Shown here in pieces: positions 51,278-60,220 of a stretch of 64,000 bases of DNA. Every line of letters starts with the position of its first letter. The first letter of the stretch is position 1. The stretch comes from Hyphomicrobiales bacterium. Its GTDB lineage: Bacteria > Pseudomonadota > Alphaproteobacteria > Rhizobiales > Rhizobiaceae. The notes below the pieces were generated by a model that was not told the DNA's origin, did no database searches, and saw nothing but the letters and a program-made list of their open reading frames with translations. The position numbers and the translations under genes were made by a program. Location: the NCBI GenBank assembly GCA_900466605.1, contig UBMU01000037.1:85863-149862 (forward strand), read 5' to 3'.

Positions 51278-51544
51278 CTAAGCGAATCGGATGGCGGCCT
51301 TCGCGCGGGCTTTGGCGGCTACTTCCTCGCGGTCCCGAGGAGGCTGAGAGGTCTCCAGAGAATTGAGCAGGTCCTGGGCACATTTCGCGATCGACATGAC
51401 CGCGTGGTCGAACGCGGCCTCGTTGCGCTTTGAAGGCCTGGTGGTCCCGCTCAATTTGCGCACGAACTGAAGCGCGGCGTCATGGATCTCCTCGTCTGTC
51501 GCTGGCGGGTCGAAATTGAACAGGGGTTTGATATTTCGGCACAT
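51278..51544 (-). CDS. DUF2277 domain protein
   Basis: The 88-residue protein opens with MCRNIKPLFNFDPPATDEEIHDAALQFVRKLSGTTRPSKRNEAAF, which is the DUF2277 signature. No enzymatic motif is visible, and the family has no assigned function, though members are spread through proteobacteria and actinobacteria as stand-alone genes. A segment rich in charged and Ala residues forms the C-terminus (REEVAAKARAKAAIRF). It lies alone between bacA and a polysaccharide deacetylase. Confidence 0.85.
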   Translation of the reverse strand: MCRNIKPLFNFDPPATDEEIHDAALQFVRKLSGTTRPSKRNEAAFDHAVMSIAKCAQDLLNSLETSQPPRDREEVAAKARAKAAIRFA

Positions 51545-51759
51545 GGCTTACTCCCGATCGCCGTCTCTCTGCCCTTGAGAGGAGGGTGGCGTGGCCTAAA
51601 AGGTAGTCGTGTCGACGCGAATTGCAAACGCACCAGATTGCCACGACGGAATGCACGCACGACAGGCGCAGCGGAGCAAGAACAACGAAGACATCCCGCG
51701 TTCAAGTTGACGCGCGGTGTCTCTCCCATTGCGGGAGAAAGGCGAAAGGGAAGGTTGGC

Positions 51760-52758
51760 TTAGAGGCCCGATGCTTGCGCTTGTGGCTGCAGCTTTCCGC
51801 GCGCCTTTATGACAGGGATCGCTTCGGAGTAGCTGACACAGGCGACATCCGCTCGGTGGCAGACATCGCTCACCAGCCGATCGAGCGCGCGCCAGTAGGC
51901 GCCGCCGTTCATCTCGACGAAGTGGAAGCCGAGCTGCAGCGGAATGCGGTTGCCCGCGTATTGCTTGTCGAAGGCTTCCTTGAAGGCGGCGTAGGAGCGA
52001 TCTTCGAATGCCTTGGAGTCGGCCTTGTCTTCGGTTCCATTGGAGTGGCGGACGAAGAGATTGTAGTCCATGCCGATGATCGGCTTCTCGCGCGGACCTT
52101 CGGGGATCAGCGGCAGGCCGAAGCGAATGATGCCGGCTTCCTCAACCGGCATGGCCGGTCCCTTGGTCACCAGGCTTGCGTCATAGGCGAAGCCAGCCTT
52201 TTTCTCGGCGGCGATCATGTCGGCGCCCGGTGTTGCAGAGAGGTAGGGCGCACGGAAGCCATGGATGCCGTGGTCGACCAGGTCCTGCCAGCCCTTCGGC
52301 TCCTCGAGATCGACGCCCTTCCAGGCGTTTTTCAGCGTGGAGCGGAAGGTGGCGAACTCCTTCGACCAGTCCGCCTCGCTCCACTGGCGGCCATCGAAAT
52401 GGCCGCAGGCGTGGCTGGAGATGTCATGGCCCTCGAGATGCGCGTGCCAGATATTGCCGAGCCGCTCGCGGATCTCGTCGTCGCTCTGGGCAAAGCCGAC
52501 GTTCGATTTTCCCTGTTTCTGGTGCGGTGCCTGATAGGCCTTCTTGGCGGCCTGGTTCATCAGGAAGGTGCAGGAGAGGAAATAAGTAAAATGTGCGCCG
52601 TTCTTCGCTGCCATCTCACGGCTCTTCTGCCAGAGCGCGTTGTCGTGCGCACCGTCGAAAGAAATGATCACCAGTTGCTTCGGCTGGTCGGCAGCTTGGG
52701 CTGCCGCCGGAGCAACAAGGGAAAGGGCGAGGGAAGCTTTGAAAAACCAACGAAACAT
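51760..52758 (-). CDS. Secreted polysaccharide deacetylase family protein
   Basis: The 332-residue protein starts at 52758 (MFRWFFKASLALSLVAPAAAQAADQP), a clear signal peptide. The mature part opens with a NodB-like core (LVIISFDGAHDNALW), with metal-binding His in GHDISSHACGHFDG and the barrel region GIHGFRAPYLS. This is the polysaccharide deacetylase (carbohydrate esterase 4) fold, though the metal site differs from classical NodB (TFDDG is replaced by SFDGAHD). The substrate may be a cell-wall or secreted polysaccharide; deacetylase activity is inferred. It diverges from nnrU by about 120 bases. Confidence 0.85.
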   Translation of the reverse strand: MFRWFFKASLALSLVAPAAAQAADQPKQLVIISFDGAHDNALWQKSREMAAKNGAHFTYFLSCTFLMNQAAKKAYQAPHQKQGKSNVGFAQSDDEIRERLGNIWHAHLEGHDISSHACGHFDGRQWSEADWSKEFATFRSTLKNAWKGVDLEEPKGWQDLVDHGIHGFRAPYLSATPGADMIAAEKKAGFAYDASLVTKGPAMPVEEAGIIRFGLPLIPEGPREKPIIGMDYNLFVRHSNGTEDKADSKAFEDRSYAAFKEAFDKQYAGNRIPLQLGFHFVEMNGGAYWRALDRLVSDVCHRADVACVSYSEAIPVIKARGKLQPQAQASGL

Positions 52759-52875
52759 GGGCACCGCGACAATTTGTTTGCGGCTTTCCTGTTACAGAAA
52801 TGCGGCGAAGCTGCGGTGACGCTGGCGTTTTTGTGTCGCTGCGGCTAAGTCTCGGAAAACGCACAGGAGATCGCC

Positions 52876-53460
52876 ATGGCATTACTCATCGTCGGCATCA
52901 TCATTTTCCTCGGGCTTCATCTGATACGCGTTGTTGCGCCCGGCCTTCGCCAGTCCATGATCAACAGCCTCGGCGAGAGTGGCTGGAAGATCGCATATTC
53001 CGTCGTCAGCATCCTGTCCCTGATCCTGCTCATCTACGGCTTCGGTCAAGCCCGCCAGGTGACGGGCATGCTCTACAACCCGCCGATCTGGATGGCGCAT
53101 ATTGCCCTCACGTTGATGCTGATTGCGGTGATCTGTCTGGTCGCCTCGCTGCTGCCGGCGGGGCACATTGCGGTCAAGACAAAGCATCCGATGGTGTTGT
53201 CGGTGAAGATCTGGGCGTTTGCGCATCTTTTGGCCAACGGCGAGACCTCTTCGGTGCTGCTGTTCGGAGCATTCCTCGCATGGGGCGTCATTCTGCGCAT
53301 AGCGCTGAAGCGGCGCGAGCGCGCAGGCGAGCTTAGCCGTCGCCCGTTCGTCTCGGGAAAGTATGATCTCTATGCGGTGATCATCGGGGTTGTTGCTTGG
53401 GCGCTCATCACTTTCAAGCTGCACGAGTTGTTGATTGGCGTGGCTCCGATCGTTATGTGA
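52876..53460 (+). CDS. NnrU family membrane protein
   Basis: The 194-residue protein has five or more hydrophobic segments (LLIVGIIIFLGLHLIRVV; YSVVSILSLILLIYGFGQ; HIALTLMLIAVICLVASLLPAGHIA; LLFGAFLAWGVILRIAL; VIIGVVAWALITFKL) and the NnrU signature (FLGLHLIRVVAPGLRQSM; NPPIWMAHIALTLM; KTKHPMVLSVKIWAFAHLLANGE). NnrU family members are needed for nitrite/nitric oxide respiration in some denitrifiers and are related to the isoprenylcysteine methyltransferase superfamily of heme-linked proteins. No nir or nor genes are in the window. Confidence 0.88.
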   Translation: MALLIVGIIIFLGLHLIRVVAPGLRQSMINSLGESGWKIAYSVVSILSLILLIYGFGQARQVTGMLYNPPIWMAHIALTLMLIAVICLVASLLPAGHIAVKTKHPMVLSVKIWAFAHLLANGETSSVLLFGAFLAWGVILRIALKRRERAGELSRRPFVSGKYDLYAVIIGVVAWALITFKLHELLIGVAPIVM

Positions 53461-53564
53461 CGAATCTTTCCAATCCCCCTTACAACTGCTGAAAAATGGG
53501 GTAGAAGGCCCCACAATGTGCGTGCAACCCGCATGCCGAAGCATATCCGTTGCCGGAGACTAGA

Positions 53565-54248
53565 ATGGCATTCAACGACGACAGCTTCATCCGTGAAGTC
53601 AACGAGGAACTGCGTTCCGACCAGGTGAAGGGCGCGTGGCGCCGGTTTGGCCGCTACCTGATTGCGCTCGCCGTCCTGATCGTTCTTGGTACTGTCGGCT
53701 ACAAGGTGTACGAATACTGGGACGACAACCAGTCCTCCGGCACGGGCGACCAGTTCATCGCTGCCATGAAACTTGCTGACGAGAGCAAGAATGACGAGGC
53801 CTTGGCCGCGCTCGAGAAGCTGGAAAAGGAGGGCCACGGAGCCTATCCGATCCTCGCGCGCATGCGTGCTGCTACAGTTTTGGCTCAGAAGGGTGATACG
53901 GCAGCCGCCGTTGCCGCCTTTGACGTGATCGGCAAGGATAACGCAGCGCCGGCAGCCGTGCGCGATGCCGCCAAGATGCGCGCCGGCTGGTTGCTGATCG
54001 AAGGCGGAACCTACGATCAGGTTTCCGCCCATGTCGAGGAAATGGCCGTTCCCGGCAACGCCTTCCGTCATTCCGCCCGCGAGGCGCTAGGTCTGGCCGC
54101 CTACAAGGCCGGCAACCTGACCCAGGCGCGCCAGTGGTTCCAGGCGATCGCCGATGATGCGCAGAGCCCGCGCAATGTTGCCAATCGCGCCCAGATGATG
54201 CTTGATAATATTACCGCATCCGGCAAGGCGCCCGCCGCACAGGGCTGA
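53565..54248 (+). CDS. YfgM-like tetratricopeptide repeat membrane protein
   Basis: The 227-residue protein starts at 53565 with GGAG upstream. A single transmembrane segment (FGRYLIALAVLIVLGTVGYKVYEYW; about residues 28-52) is followed by TPR-like repeats rich in Ala (AAMKLADESKNDEALAALEKL; DTAAAVAAFDVIG; LTQARQWFQAIADDA). This is the YfgM/DUF2133 family, an inner-membrane ancillary factor for periplasmic chaperones in E. coli. It precedes der by 15 bases, the same neighbour found in E. coli (yfgM-bamB-der), although bamB is missing here. Confidence 0.87.
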   Translation: MAFNDDSFIREVNEELRSDQVKGAWRRFGRYLIALAVLIVLGTVGYKVYEYWDDNQSSGTGDQFIAAMKLADESKNDEALAALEKLEKEGHGAYPILARMRAATVLAQKGDTAAAVAAFDVIGKDNAAPAAVRDAAKMRAGWLLIEGGTYDQVSAHVEEMAVPGNAFRHSAREALGLAAYKAGNLTQARQWFQAIADDAQSPRNVANRAQMMLDNITASGKAPAAQG

Positions 54249-54263
54249 GTTTAAGGAATTTCA

Positions 54264-55685
54264 ATGAGCTTTACGGTCGCGATCGTTGGTCGCCCGAATG
54301 TTGGCAAGTCGACGCTTTTCAACCGTCTGGTTGGGAAAAAGCTGGCGCTCGTCGACGACACGCCGGGCGTCACCCGCGACCGTCGCCCCGGTGACGCGCG
54401 GCTCATGGGTCTGCACTTCACCATCATCGATACCGCTGGCCTTGAGAAGGCGGACGCCGAAAGCCTGCAAGGCCGTATGCGCGCCCAGACGGAAGCCGCG
54501 ATCGATGAGGCGGATATTTCGCTGTTCGTGGTCGATGCCAAGTTCGGCCTGACACCCGTCGACAAGGAACTGGCGGAGATGCTGCGCCGCCGCGGCAAGC
54601 CAGTCGTCCTCGTCGCCAACAAGTCGGAAGCCAAAGGCTCCGACAGCGGATTCTATGATGCCTACACGATCGGGCTTGGCGAACCGGTGCCGATCTCTGC
54701 CGAACACGGGCAAGGCATGCTCGACCTGCGCGATGCCATCGTCGCTGCGATCGGCGAAGAGCGCGCCTATCCGAAGGAAAAGGAAGACGTTGCCGTCACC
54801 AATGTCGATCTTCCGCAGGAGATGGAAGAGGACGAGGATTACGAGCCCGAGTATGACGATACCAAGCCGTTGCGCGTGGCGATCATCGGTCGCCCGAATG
54901 CCGGCAAATCGACGCTCATCAACCGTTTCCTCGGTGAGGATCGTCTGCTGACGGGTCCAGAGGCCGGTATCACGCGCGACAGTATCTCGGTCGAGTGGGA
55001 CTGGCGCGGTCGGACCATCAAGATGTTCGATACGGCCGGTATGCGCCGCAAGGCGCGCGTGACGGAAAAGCTGGAAAAGCTATCCGTTGCCGATTCATTG
55101 CGCTCCATCCGCTTTGCCGAAACCGTAGTCATCGTTTTCGATTCGACCATTCCGTTCGAAAAGCAGGATCTGCAACTGGTGGATCTGGTGATCCGTGAAG
55201 GTCGTGCCGCCGTGCTTGCCTTCAACAAGTGGGACATGATCGAGGACCAGCAGGCGGTGCTTGCCGATCTTCGCGAGAAGACCGAGCGGCTTTTGCCGCA
55301 GGCCCGTGGCATCCGCGCGGTGCCGATCTCCGGCCAGACCGGCCGCGGCCTCGACAAGCTGATGCAGTCGATCATCGACACGGACATGGTGTGGAACAAG
55401 CGCATCTCGACGGCCAAGCTCAATCGCTGGCTCGAACAGCAGCAGGTGCAGCATCCGCCGCCGGCAGTCTCCGGTCGCCGCCTGAAGCTCAAGTACATGA
55501 CGCAGGTCAAGGCGCGCCCGCCGGCGTTCATGATCTCCTGCACGCGTTCGGACGCGTTGCCGGAATCCTATACGCGCTATCTGATCAACAGCTTACGTGT
55601 GGATTTCAATATGCCGAGCGTGCCGATCCGTATCCACTATCGCTCGCCTGACAACCCGTACGAATCCAAGAAGAAGCGGACCTGA
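54264..55685 (+). CDS. der: Ribosome biogenesis GTPase Der (EngA)
   Basis: The 473-residue protein has two tandem GTPase domains: first P-loop GRPNVGKST at 8-16, then DTPG and NKSE motifs; second P-loop GRPNAGKST at about 211-219 with DTAG and NKWD. An acidic linker (EMEEDEDYEPEYDD) separates them, and the C-terminal KH-like domain (PPPAVSGRRLKLKYMTQ...FMISCTRSDALPESYTRYL) is present. Der is needed for large ribosomal subunit assembly. The C-terminus is normal. It is co-transcribed with the YfgM-like gene and ended by the terminator at 55754-55778. Confidence 0.97.
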   Translation: MSFTVAIVGRPNVGKSTLFNRLVGKKLALVDDTPGVTRDRRPGDARLMGLHFTIIDTAGLEKADAESLQGRMRAQTEAAIDEADISLFVVDAKFGLTPVDKELAEMLRRRGKPVVLVANKSEAKGSDSGFYDAYTIGLGEPVPISAEHGQGMLDLRDAIVAAIGEERAYPKEKEDVAVTNVDLPQEMEEDEDYEPEYDDTKPLRVAIIGRPNAGKSTLINRFLGEDRLLTGPEAGITRDSISVEWDWRGRTIKMFDTAGMRRKARVTEKLEKLSVADSLRSIRFAETVVIVFDSTIPFEKQDLQLVDLVIREGRAAVLAFNKWDMIEDQQAVLADLREKTERLLPQARGIRAVPISGQTGRGLDKLMQSIIDTDMVWNKRISTAKLNRWLEQQQVQHPPPAVSGRRLKLKYMTQVKARPPAFMISCTRSDALPESYTRYLINSLRVDFNMPSVPIRIHYRSPDNPYESKKKRT

Positions 55686-55733
55686 ATCGGCGTGAGGGTG
55701 CCGCTGCGCGACACGCTCAAAAAAGTGACGGTA

Positions 55734-56900
55734 TCAGGTTCCCGATGAAATAGGCCCGGCGGTTTCTCCGGGCTTTTTCGTTCTTGGCAGCGACTTGGCG
55801 GCAAACTGCCAGGCCTTCTTCCATTTTGGCGTAATGACACCATTGGCGGCGCGGATGTTGTTGATGAACTGCGTGGTCGCCGCTTCCCATGAGTACTGCA
55901 AGGCAAGTTCTCGAGACGCCTCGCGGGAGGCAGATAGCGCCGCCAGGCAAGCCGTACTCAGGTCACCGTCGAGCGCGCCAACCTCGCTGTCCTCACCGAT
56001 AATATCGAGCGGACCGGTGACGGGATAGGCGGCGACGGGAACACCGGAGGCAAGCGCTTCCAGGATTGTATTGCCGAACGTGTCCGTCAGCGAGGGGAAG
56101 ACGAAGACATCCGCCTGGGCATAGGCCTTCGCGAGTTCCTCGCCGACCCTCATCCCGGTGAAACGCACATTCGGGTAGCGCTTTTCAAGTTCGGCGCGCG
56201 CCGGCCCGTCGCCCACAACGACTTTTGATCCGGGCAGATCGAGATCCAGAAAGGCCGGCAGGTTCTTTTCCAACGCAACCCGGCCGACCGTCATGAAAAT
56301 CGGGCGGGAAAGGCCGAAGGGAGCGTCCTCCAGAGGCATGGGGCGGAAATGATCTGCGTCGATGCCGCGGCTCCACGGCATGAGGTTTCGAATGCCCTTC
56401 TCGGATAGTTCGCGCGCAAGGCTGGGAGTTGCGACCATGCAGCCAGCGCCGGAATTGTGGAACCAGCGGACGAACGCATAAAGCCAGCTTTTCGGGATCG
56501 GCAGGCGTGCAGAGACATATTCCGGAAAGCGGGTGTGGTAGCTGGTGGAGAAGGGCATGTGGTTCTTGTGGCACCAGCGTCGCGCCGTCAGGCCCAAGGG
56601 ACCCTCCGTCGCGATATGAACGTAAGAGGGCATGTGTTTTTCGATCTCGCGCGCGACGCGGCGATAGCTGGCGATCGAAAGCCGGATTTCGGGATAGGTG
56701 GGGCAAGGGATACTGTGGAAGCCCTGCGGGGTCACCATCGCTACCTCGATGCCCATCTTGGCCAGTTCGCGATTGGTGTTCTCGATCGAACGAACGACGC
56801 CGTTGACCTGCGGATGCCAGGCATCGCTGACGATGACCAGCCGCTCTGCCGCGCCCAGCCGTGATGCGGCCCGGCTTCCGTCGCTTCCAACATCCAACAT
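55734..56900 (-). CDS. Glycosyltransferase family 4 protein
   Basis: The protein is about 388 residues (start at 56900, or GTG 56912). It is a GT-B enzyme: N-terminal VIVSDAWHPQVNGVVRSIENTNRELAKMGIEVAMVTPQGF, donor-binding VGRVALEKNLPAFLDLDLPGSKVVVGDGPARAELEKRYP, and EX7E-like TDTFGNTILEALASGVPVAAYPV. The pattern matches glucosyl/mannosyl or sulfoquinovosyl glycerol-lipid transferases (SqdX/MgtA-like), which put sugars on diacylglycerol at the membrane. The acceptor is not certain. Its 3' end overlaps the der terminator hairpin, which therefore lies within coding DNA. Confidence 0.9.
   Translation of the reverse strand: MLDVGSDGSRAASRLGAAERLVIVSDAWHPQVNGVVRSIENTNRELAKMGIEVAMVTPQGFHSIPCPTYPEIRLSIASYRRVAREIEKHMPSYVHIATEGPLGLTARRWCHKNHMPFSTSYHTRFPEYVSARLPIPKSWLYAFVRWFHNSGAGCMVATPSLARELSEKGIRNLMPWSRGIDADHFRPMPLEDAPFGLSRPIFMTVGRVALEKNLPAFLDLDLPGSKVVVGDGPARAELEKRYPNVRFTGMRVGEELAKAYAQADVFVFPSLTDTFGNTILEALASGVPVAAYPVTGPLDIIGEDSEVGALDGDLSTACLAALSASREASRELALQYSWEAATTQFINNIRAANGVITPKWKKAWQFAAKSLPRTKKPGETAGPISSGT
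55754..55778 (+). terminator. Rho-independent terminator of der
   Basis: GCCCGG (55754-55759) pairs with CCGGGC (55768-55773) across an 8-base loop, followed by TTTTT (55774-55778). It begins 69 bases after the der stop and lies inside the last codons of the convergent glycosyltransferase gene. Confidence 0.75.
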
Positions 56901-57053
56901 GTGTTGCAGCACGCCCTCATCCCATCCATGCCGCGCCCGGGGGGCGCCGGCTCAATTCCGGGCAGGCCCGGAGACTCGATTCCCGCACCTCATTCTGGCG
57001 GTCGTCGATGATGGAAATATTACAGCCGTGTTGTGCCGATAAGGTCGGGGCTC

Positions 57054-57974
57054 TCAGGCCTTCTTGATGCCGAGCTTTTCCCATGCAACGAGGGCGCCGT
57101 GTTCGCTTACCACGCGTGCGGCGACCTTTGCGGCAAAGGCTGCTGCAGCCGGGGCGTCCCCCGTCTCGAGATAGCGAGCGAGAAATGCGCCGTTGAAACT
57201 GTCACCCGCACTGGTCGTGTCGATGACCTGCTCGACCTTTTCAGCAGGAACGAAACTCTCCACCCCACCGAAACTCAGCGTCGCTCCGTCGGCGCCGTTC
57301 TTGACTAGGACGTCCGCGGCTCCAAGGGTCTGGTACCGCTTGGTCGTTGCCGCGATCGAGACGTCGCCGAAGTGCGTCGCTTCGTCGTCGAAACTCGGCA
57401 GGACAAGGGAGGCGGCTCGCGCACCTTCACTGATCGTCGCATGCATTACATCGTAGCTCGACCAGAGACGCGGGCGGATGTTGGGGTCGAAAGCAACGAG
57501 CTTGCCTGATGCCTTGGCGCGGCGGACCTCTGCCAGCAAGGTATCGGCGTCATTGCGTGACAGGATCGCAAGCGTGATGCCGGAAAAATAGATGACGTCG
57601 CAAGCCTCGATAGCCTCGCGTAAAAGTTCCGCGTCGGCTGCCAATTGACGGGCGGCGGAGTTGTCGCGCCAGTAGCTGAAGGAGCGTTCGCCGTCCTTGA
57701 GGCTGATCATGTAGAGGCCGGGCGCCTTGCCCTTGATGCGTTTGGTGAATTCAGTGCCGATGCCGGCCCCCCTGAAGAAGGCGATCATCTCGTCGGACAT
57801 GGCTTCATCGCCGAGCGCGGTAAAATATTCCACTGACCAATCGGCGGGAAGGCAGGCCCGGGCATACCAGGCGGTATTCAGTGTATCGCCGGCAAAGCCC
57901 TTGCGCAGCAAGCCAGCTCCCGCCTGCGAAAGCTCCACCATGCATTCACCGATCGATAGAAAACGCCTGCTCAC
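57054..57974 (-). CDS. kdgK: PfkB family sugar kinase, 2-keto-3-deoxygluconate kinase-like
   Basis: The 306-residue protein starts with GTG 57974, six bases after GGGAGG (VSRRFLSIGECMVELSQAG). The ribokinase fold has the substrate-binding FAGDTLNTAWYARACLP and the ATP/anion-hole motif DTTSAGDSFNGAFLARYL with catalytic Asp. The opening SIGECMVEL and FDPNIRPRLW match KDG kinases, which phosphorylate 2-keto-3-deoxygluconate from pectin and glucuronate breakdown. No aldolase or uronate genes are adjacent, so assignment by sequence pattern only. Confidence 0.87.
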   Translation of the reverse strand: MSRRFLSIGECMVELSQAGAGLLRKGFAGDTLNTAWYARACLPADWSVEYFTALGDEAMSDEMIAFFRGAGIGTEFTKRIKGKAPGLYMISLKDGERSFSYWRDNSAARQLAADAELLREAIEACDVIYFSGITLAILSRNDADTLLAEVRRAKASGKLVAFDPNIRPRLWSSYDVMHATISEGARAASLVLPSFDDEATHFGDVSIAATTKRYQTLGAADVLVKNGADGATLSFGGVESFVPAEKVEQVIDTTSAGDSFNGAFLARYLETGDAPAAAAFAAKVAARVVSEHGALVAWEKLGIKKA

Positions 57975-58125
57975 GGAAAGCCTCCCTGAATTTTCCCGTT
58001 TCGCTGATACGCGCGGAGCACCTTCCTGACAAGCCGCGCATGGCGTGTGGCTGCGGCTTTTGGAAGGATTGTTGATCAGATCGGCGGGGCGCATAATGTC
58101 GCTTGCGCACTTTCGGGGTAAACCC

Positions 58126-58359
58126 ATGCAGAAGATCGCAGGAATTCTCATTGCCAGTTTTGCTGCTCTTCCGTCCATTTCTGCTACTGCCGCTTACGGG
58201 CATGGAGGCGGTGGCAAGTGGCGAACCATGGATTGTGCGACGCTCGCCATCCAGGAAAACAACGTTACGGGGGGAAAGCTGCCAAGCAAGGACATCAAGC
58301 ACCGCGAAAAGATAAAGCGCATAATGCAGAAACGCGGCTGTACTGGTGGTCTCGGCTGA
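58126..58359 (+). CDS. Small secreted protein, hypothetical
   Basis: The 77-residue protein starts at 58126 after CGGGGTAAACCC. An N-terminal signal peptide (MQKIAGILIASFAALPSISATAAYG) is followed by GHGGGGKWRTMDCATLAIQENN and a basic tail (KHREKIKRIMQKRGCTGG). Two Cys could form a disulfide. No family recognised. It diverges from the kdgK-like gene, with about 150 bases between. Confidence 0.65.
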   Translation: MQKIAGILIASFAALPSISATAAYGHGGGGKWRTMDCATLAIQENNVTGGKLPSKDIKHREKIKRIMQKRGCTGGLG

Positions 58360-58425
58360 AGGTTGTTTTTTGTCTCACCCGCTTTAGTGTGGCACAAATC
58401 GGGTGATGCAGGAGATGGGCGGCTG

Positions 58426-60072
58426 ATGTCGGTTGCGGACAAGACGGCGGACTGGTGGCGGGGTGCAGTCATTTATCAGGTCTATCCACGGTCGTTCCAG
58501 GATACGAACGGCGATGGCCTCGGGGATTTGAAGGGGATTACCCGGAGATTGCCCTATATCGCCAGCCTCGGTGTCGATGCCATTTGGCTCTCGCCGTTTT
58601 TCAAGTCGCCAATGGCCGACATGGGCTACGACGTTTCGGACTATTGCGATGTCGATCCGATCTTCGGCACACTGGCCGATTTCGACGAGATGATGGCAGC
58701 AGCCCACGGACTCGGCATCAAGATCGTGATCGATCAGGTGATCTCGCACACCGCTGATGTTCATCCCTGGTTTGTAGAAAGCCGCTCGAGCCGGACCAAC
58801 CCCAAGGCGGACTGGTATGTGTGGGCCGATCCGAAACCGGATGGGACAGCACCCAACAACTGGCTCTCGATATTCGGCGGACCCGGCTGGGAGTGGGACG
58901 GCGTCCGCCGGCAATATTACCAGCACAACTTCCTGACCTCGCAGCCGGATCTCAATTTTCACAGCCCGGAGGTCCAGGATGAATTGCTTTCCACCGTGAA
59001 GTTCTGGCTCGACCGTGGCGTGGACGGTTTCCGTCTCGACACGGTCAATTATTACTTCTGCGACAAGCTGCTTCGCGACAATCCCCCGCATGCGCCCGAT
59101 ACGAGCGACGGCGGTCTCGATGCGCCGGATACGAATCCCTACGGCATGCAGAACCACCTCTACGACAAGACGCAGCCGGAGAATGTCGCCTTCCTCCAGC
59201 GGTTCCGGGCGCTGCTCGACCGCTACGAGGCGCGTGCGACGGTCGGCGAGGTGGGTGACGGTGCGCGCTCGCTGAAGACCGTTGCCGCCTATACGGGTGG
59301 CGGCGACAAGCTGAACATGTGCTACACGTTCGATCTACTCGGACCGGACTTTACCGCCGCTCATATCCGCAACTGCGTCGATGCCTTCCAGAAGTCGGTG
59401 GCCGATGGCTGGGTTTGCTGGGCCTTCTCGAACCATGACGTCAATCGTCACGTGAGCCGCTTTGCCAAGACCGCAGAGGAGCGGCCCGTCGTCGCCAAGC
59501 TGGCCATGTCCGTGTTGGCGACGCTGCGCGGCTCGATCTGCCTCTATCAGGGCGAGGAACTGGGCCTTCCGGAAGCCGAGCTTGCCTTCGAGGATCTGCG
59601 CGATCCCTACGGCATCCGCTTCTGGCCGGCCTTCAAGGGACGCGACGGATGCCGCACGCCAATGCCATGGGAGGCTGCCAAGGCGCATGCGGGCTTCACG
59701 ACAGCTGAGAAATCCTGGCTACCGGTGCCTTACGAGCAGGCGGCGCTGTCGGTCGATTTGCAGGAGGGCGACGTGCAGTCGGTTCTGTACCACTACCGCG
59801 ACACGCTCGCCTTCCGCAAAGCGCATACGGCGCTGCTTGATGGGACGATGACGTTCATCGATACCAGTCGGGATCTACTTGCCTTCACCCGCAAGAAGGG
59901 GACGGAGACGCTTCTCTTCGTGTTCAATCTTACGCGAGAGCCGGCTGAGTTCGCCCTACCCCAGGGCATGATATCCGACGAGCGGTTGGACATGCCGGCG
60001 GCGAAAGGCAGCGTTGTCGGCGGGAAGGTGCTGCTCGGAGCGCTAGACGCGTTTTGCGCGCGGGTCTCCTAG
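58426..60072 (+). CDS. aglA: Alpha-glucosidase (glycoside hydrolase family 13)
   Basis: The 548-residue protein starts at 58426, 12 bases after GGAG. It is a GH13 TIM-barrel enzyme: WWRGAVIYQVYPRSFQDTNGDGLGDLKGI, the nucleophile Asp in GVDGFRLDTVNYYF, the acid/base Glu in ATVGEVGDGA, and the transition-state Asp in CWAFSNHDVNRHVSR. PYGIRFWPAFKGRDGCRTPMPW is typical of oligo-1,6-/alpha-glucosidases that hydrolyse sucrose, trehalose or maltose-type substrates in the cytoplasm. In Sinorhizobium the aglA gene lies in an agl transporter operon; no aglEFGK partners are seen here, so the symbol is given by product type. Confidence 0.88.
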   Translation: MSVADKTADWWRGAVIYQVYPRSFQDTNGDGLGDLKGITRRLPYIASLGVDAIWLSPFFKSPMADMGYDVSDYCDVDPIFGTLADFDEMMAAAHGLGIKIVIDQVISHTADVHPWFVESRSSRTNPKADWYVWADPKPDGTAPNNWLSIFGGPGWEWDGVRRQYYQHNFLTSQPDLNFHSPEVQDELLSTVKFWLDRGVDGFRLDTVNYYFCDKLLRDNPPHAPDTSDGGLDAPDTNPYGMQNHLYDKTQPENVAFLQRFRALLDRYEARATVGEVGDGARSLKTVAAYTGGGDKLNMCYTFDLLGPDFTAAHIRNCVDAFQKSVADGWVCWAFSNHDVNRHVSRFAKTAEERPVVAKLAMSVLATLRGSICLYQGEELGLPEAELAFEDLRDPYGIRFWPAFKGRDGCRTPMPWEAAKAHAGFTTAEKSWLPVPYEQAALSVDLQEGDVQSVLYHYRDTLAFRKAHTALLDGTMTFIDTSRDLLAFTRKKGTETLLFVFNLTREPAEFALPQGMISDERLDMPAAKGSVVGGKVLLGALDAFCARVS

Positions 60073-60220
60073 ACCAGCGTGGTGTCGAGCTGCGGATGAC
60101 TTGCGCCTGCCTTGCCATTCTGAATGGCAGGGTTAGGCCGACAGGGGCGCCATGGCGCATCTCCGCAGACCGAAACCTGGCGATGGGCAGAGCGGCAGTG
60201 TCACCGTGCTCTGCTCCCGG

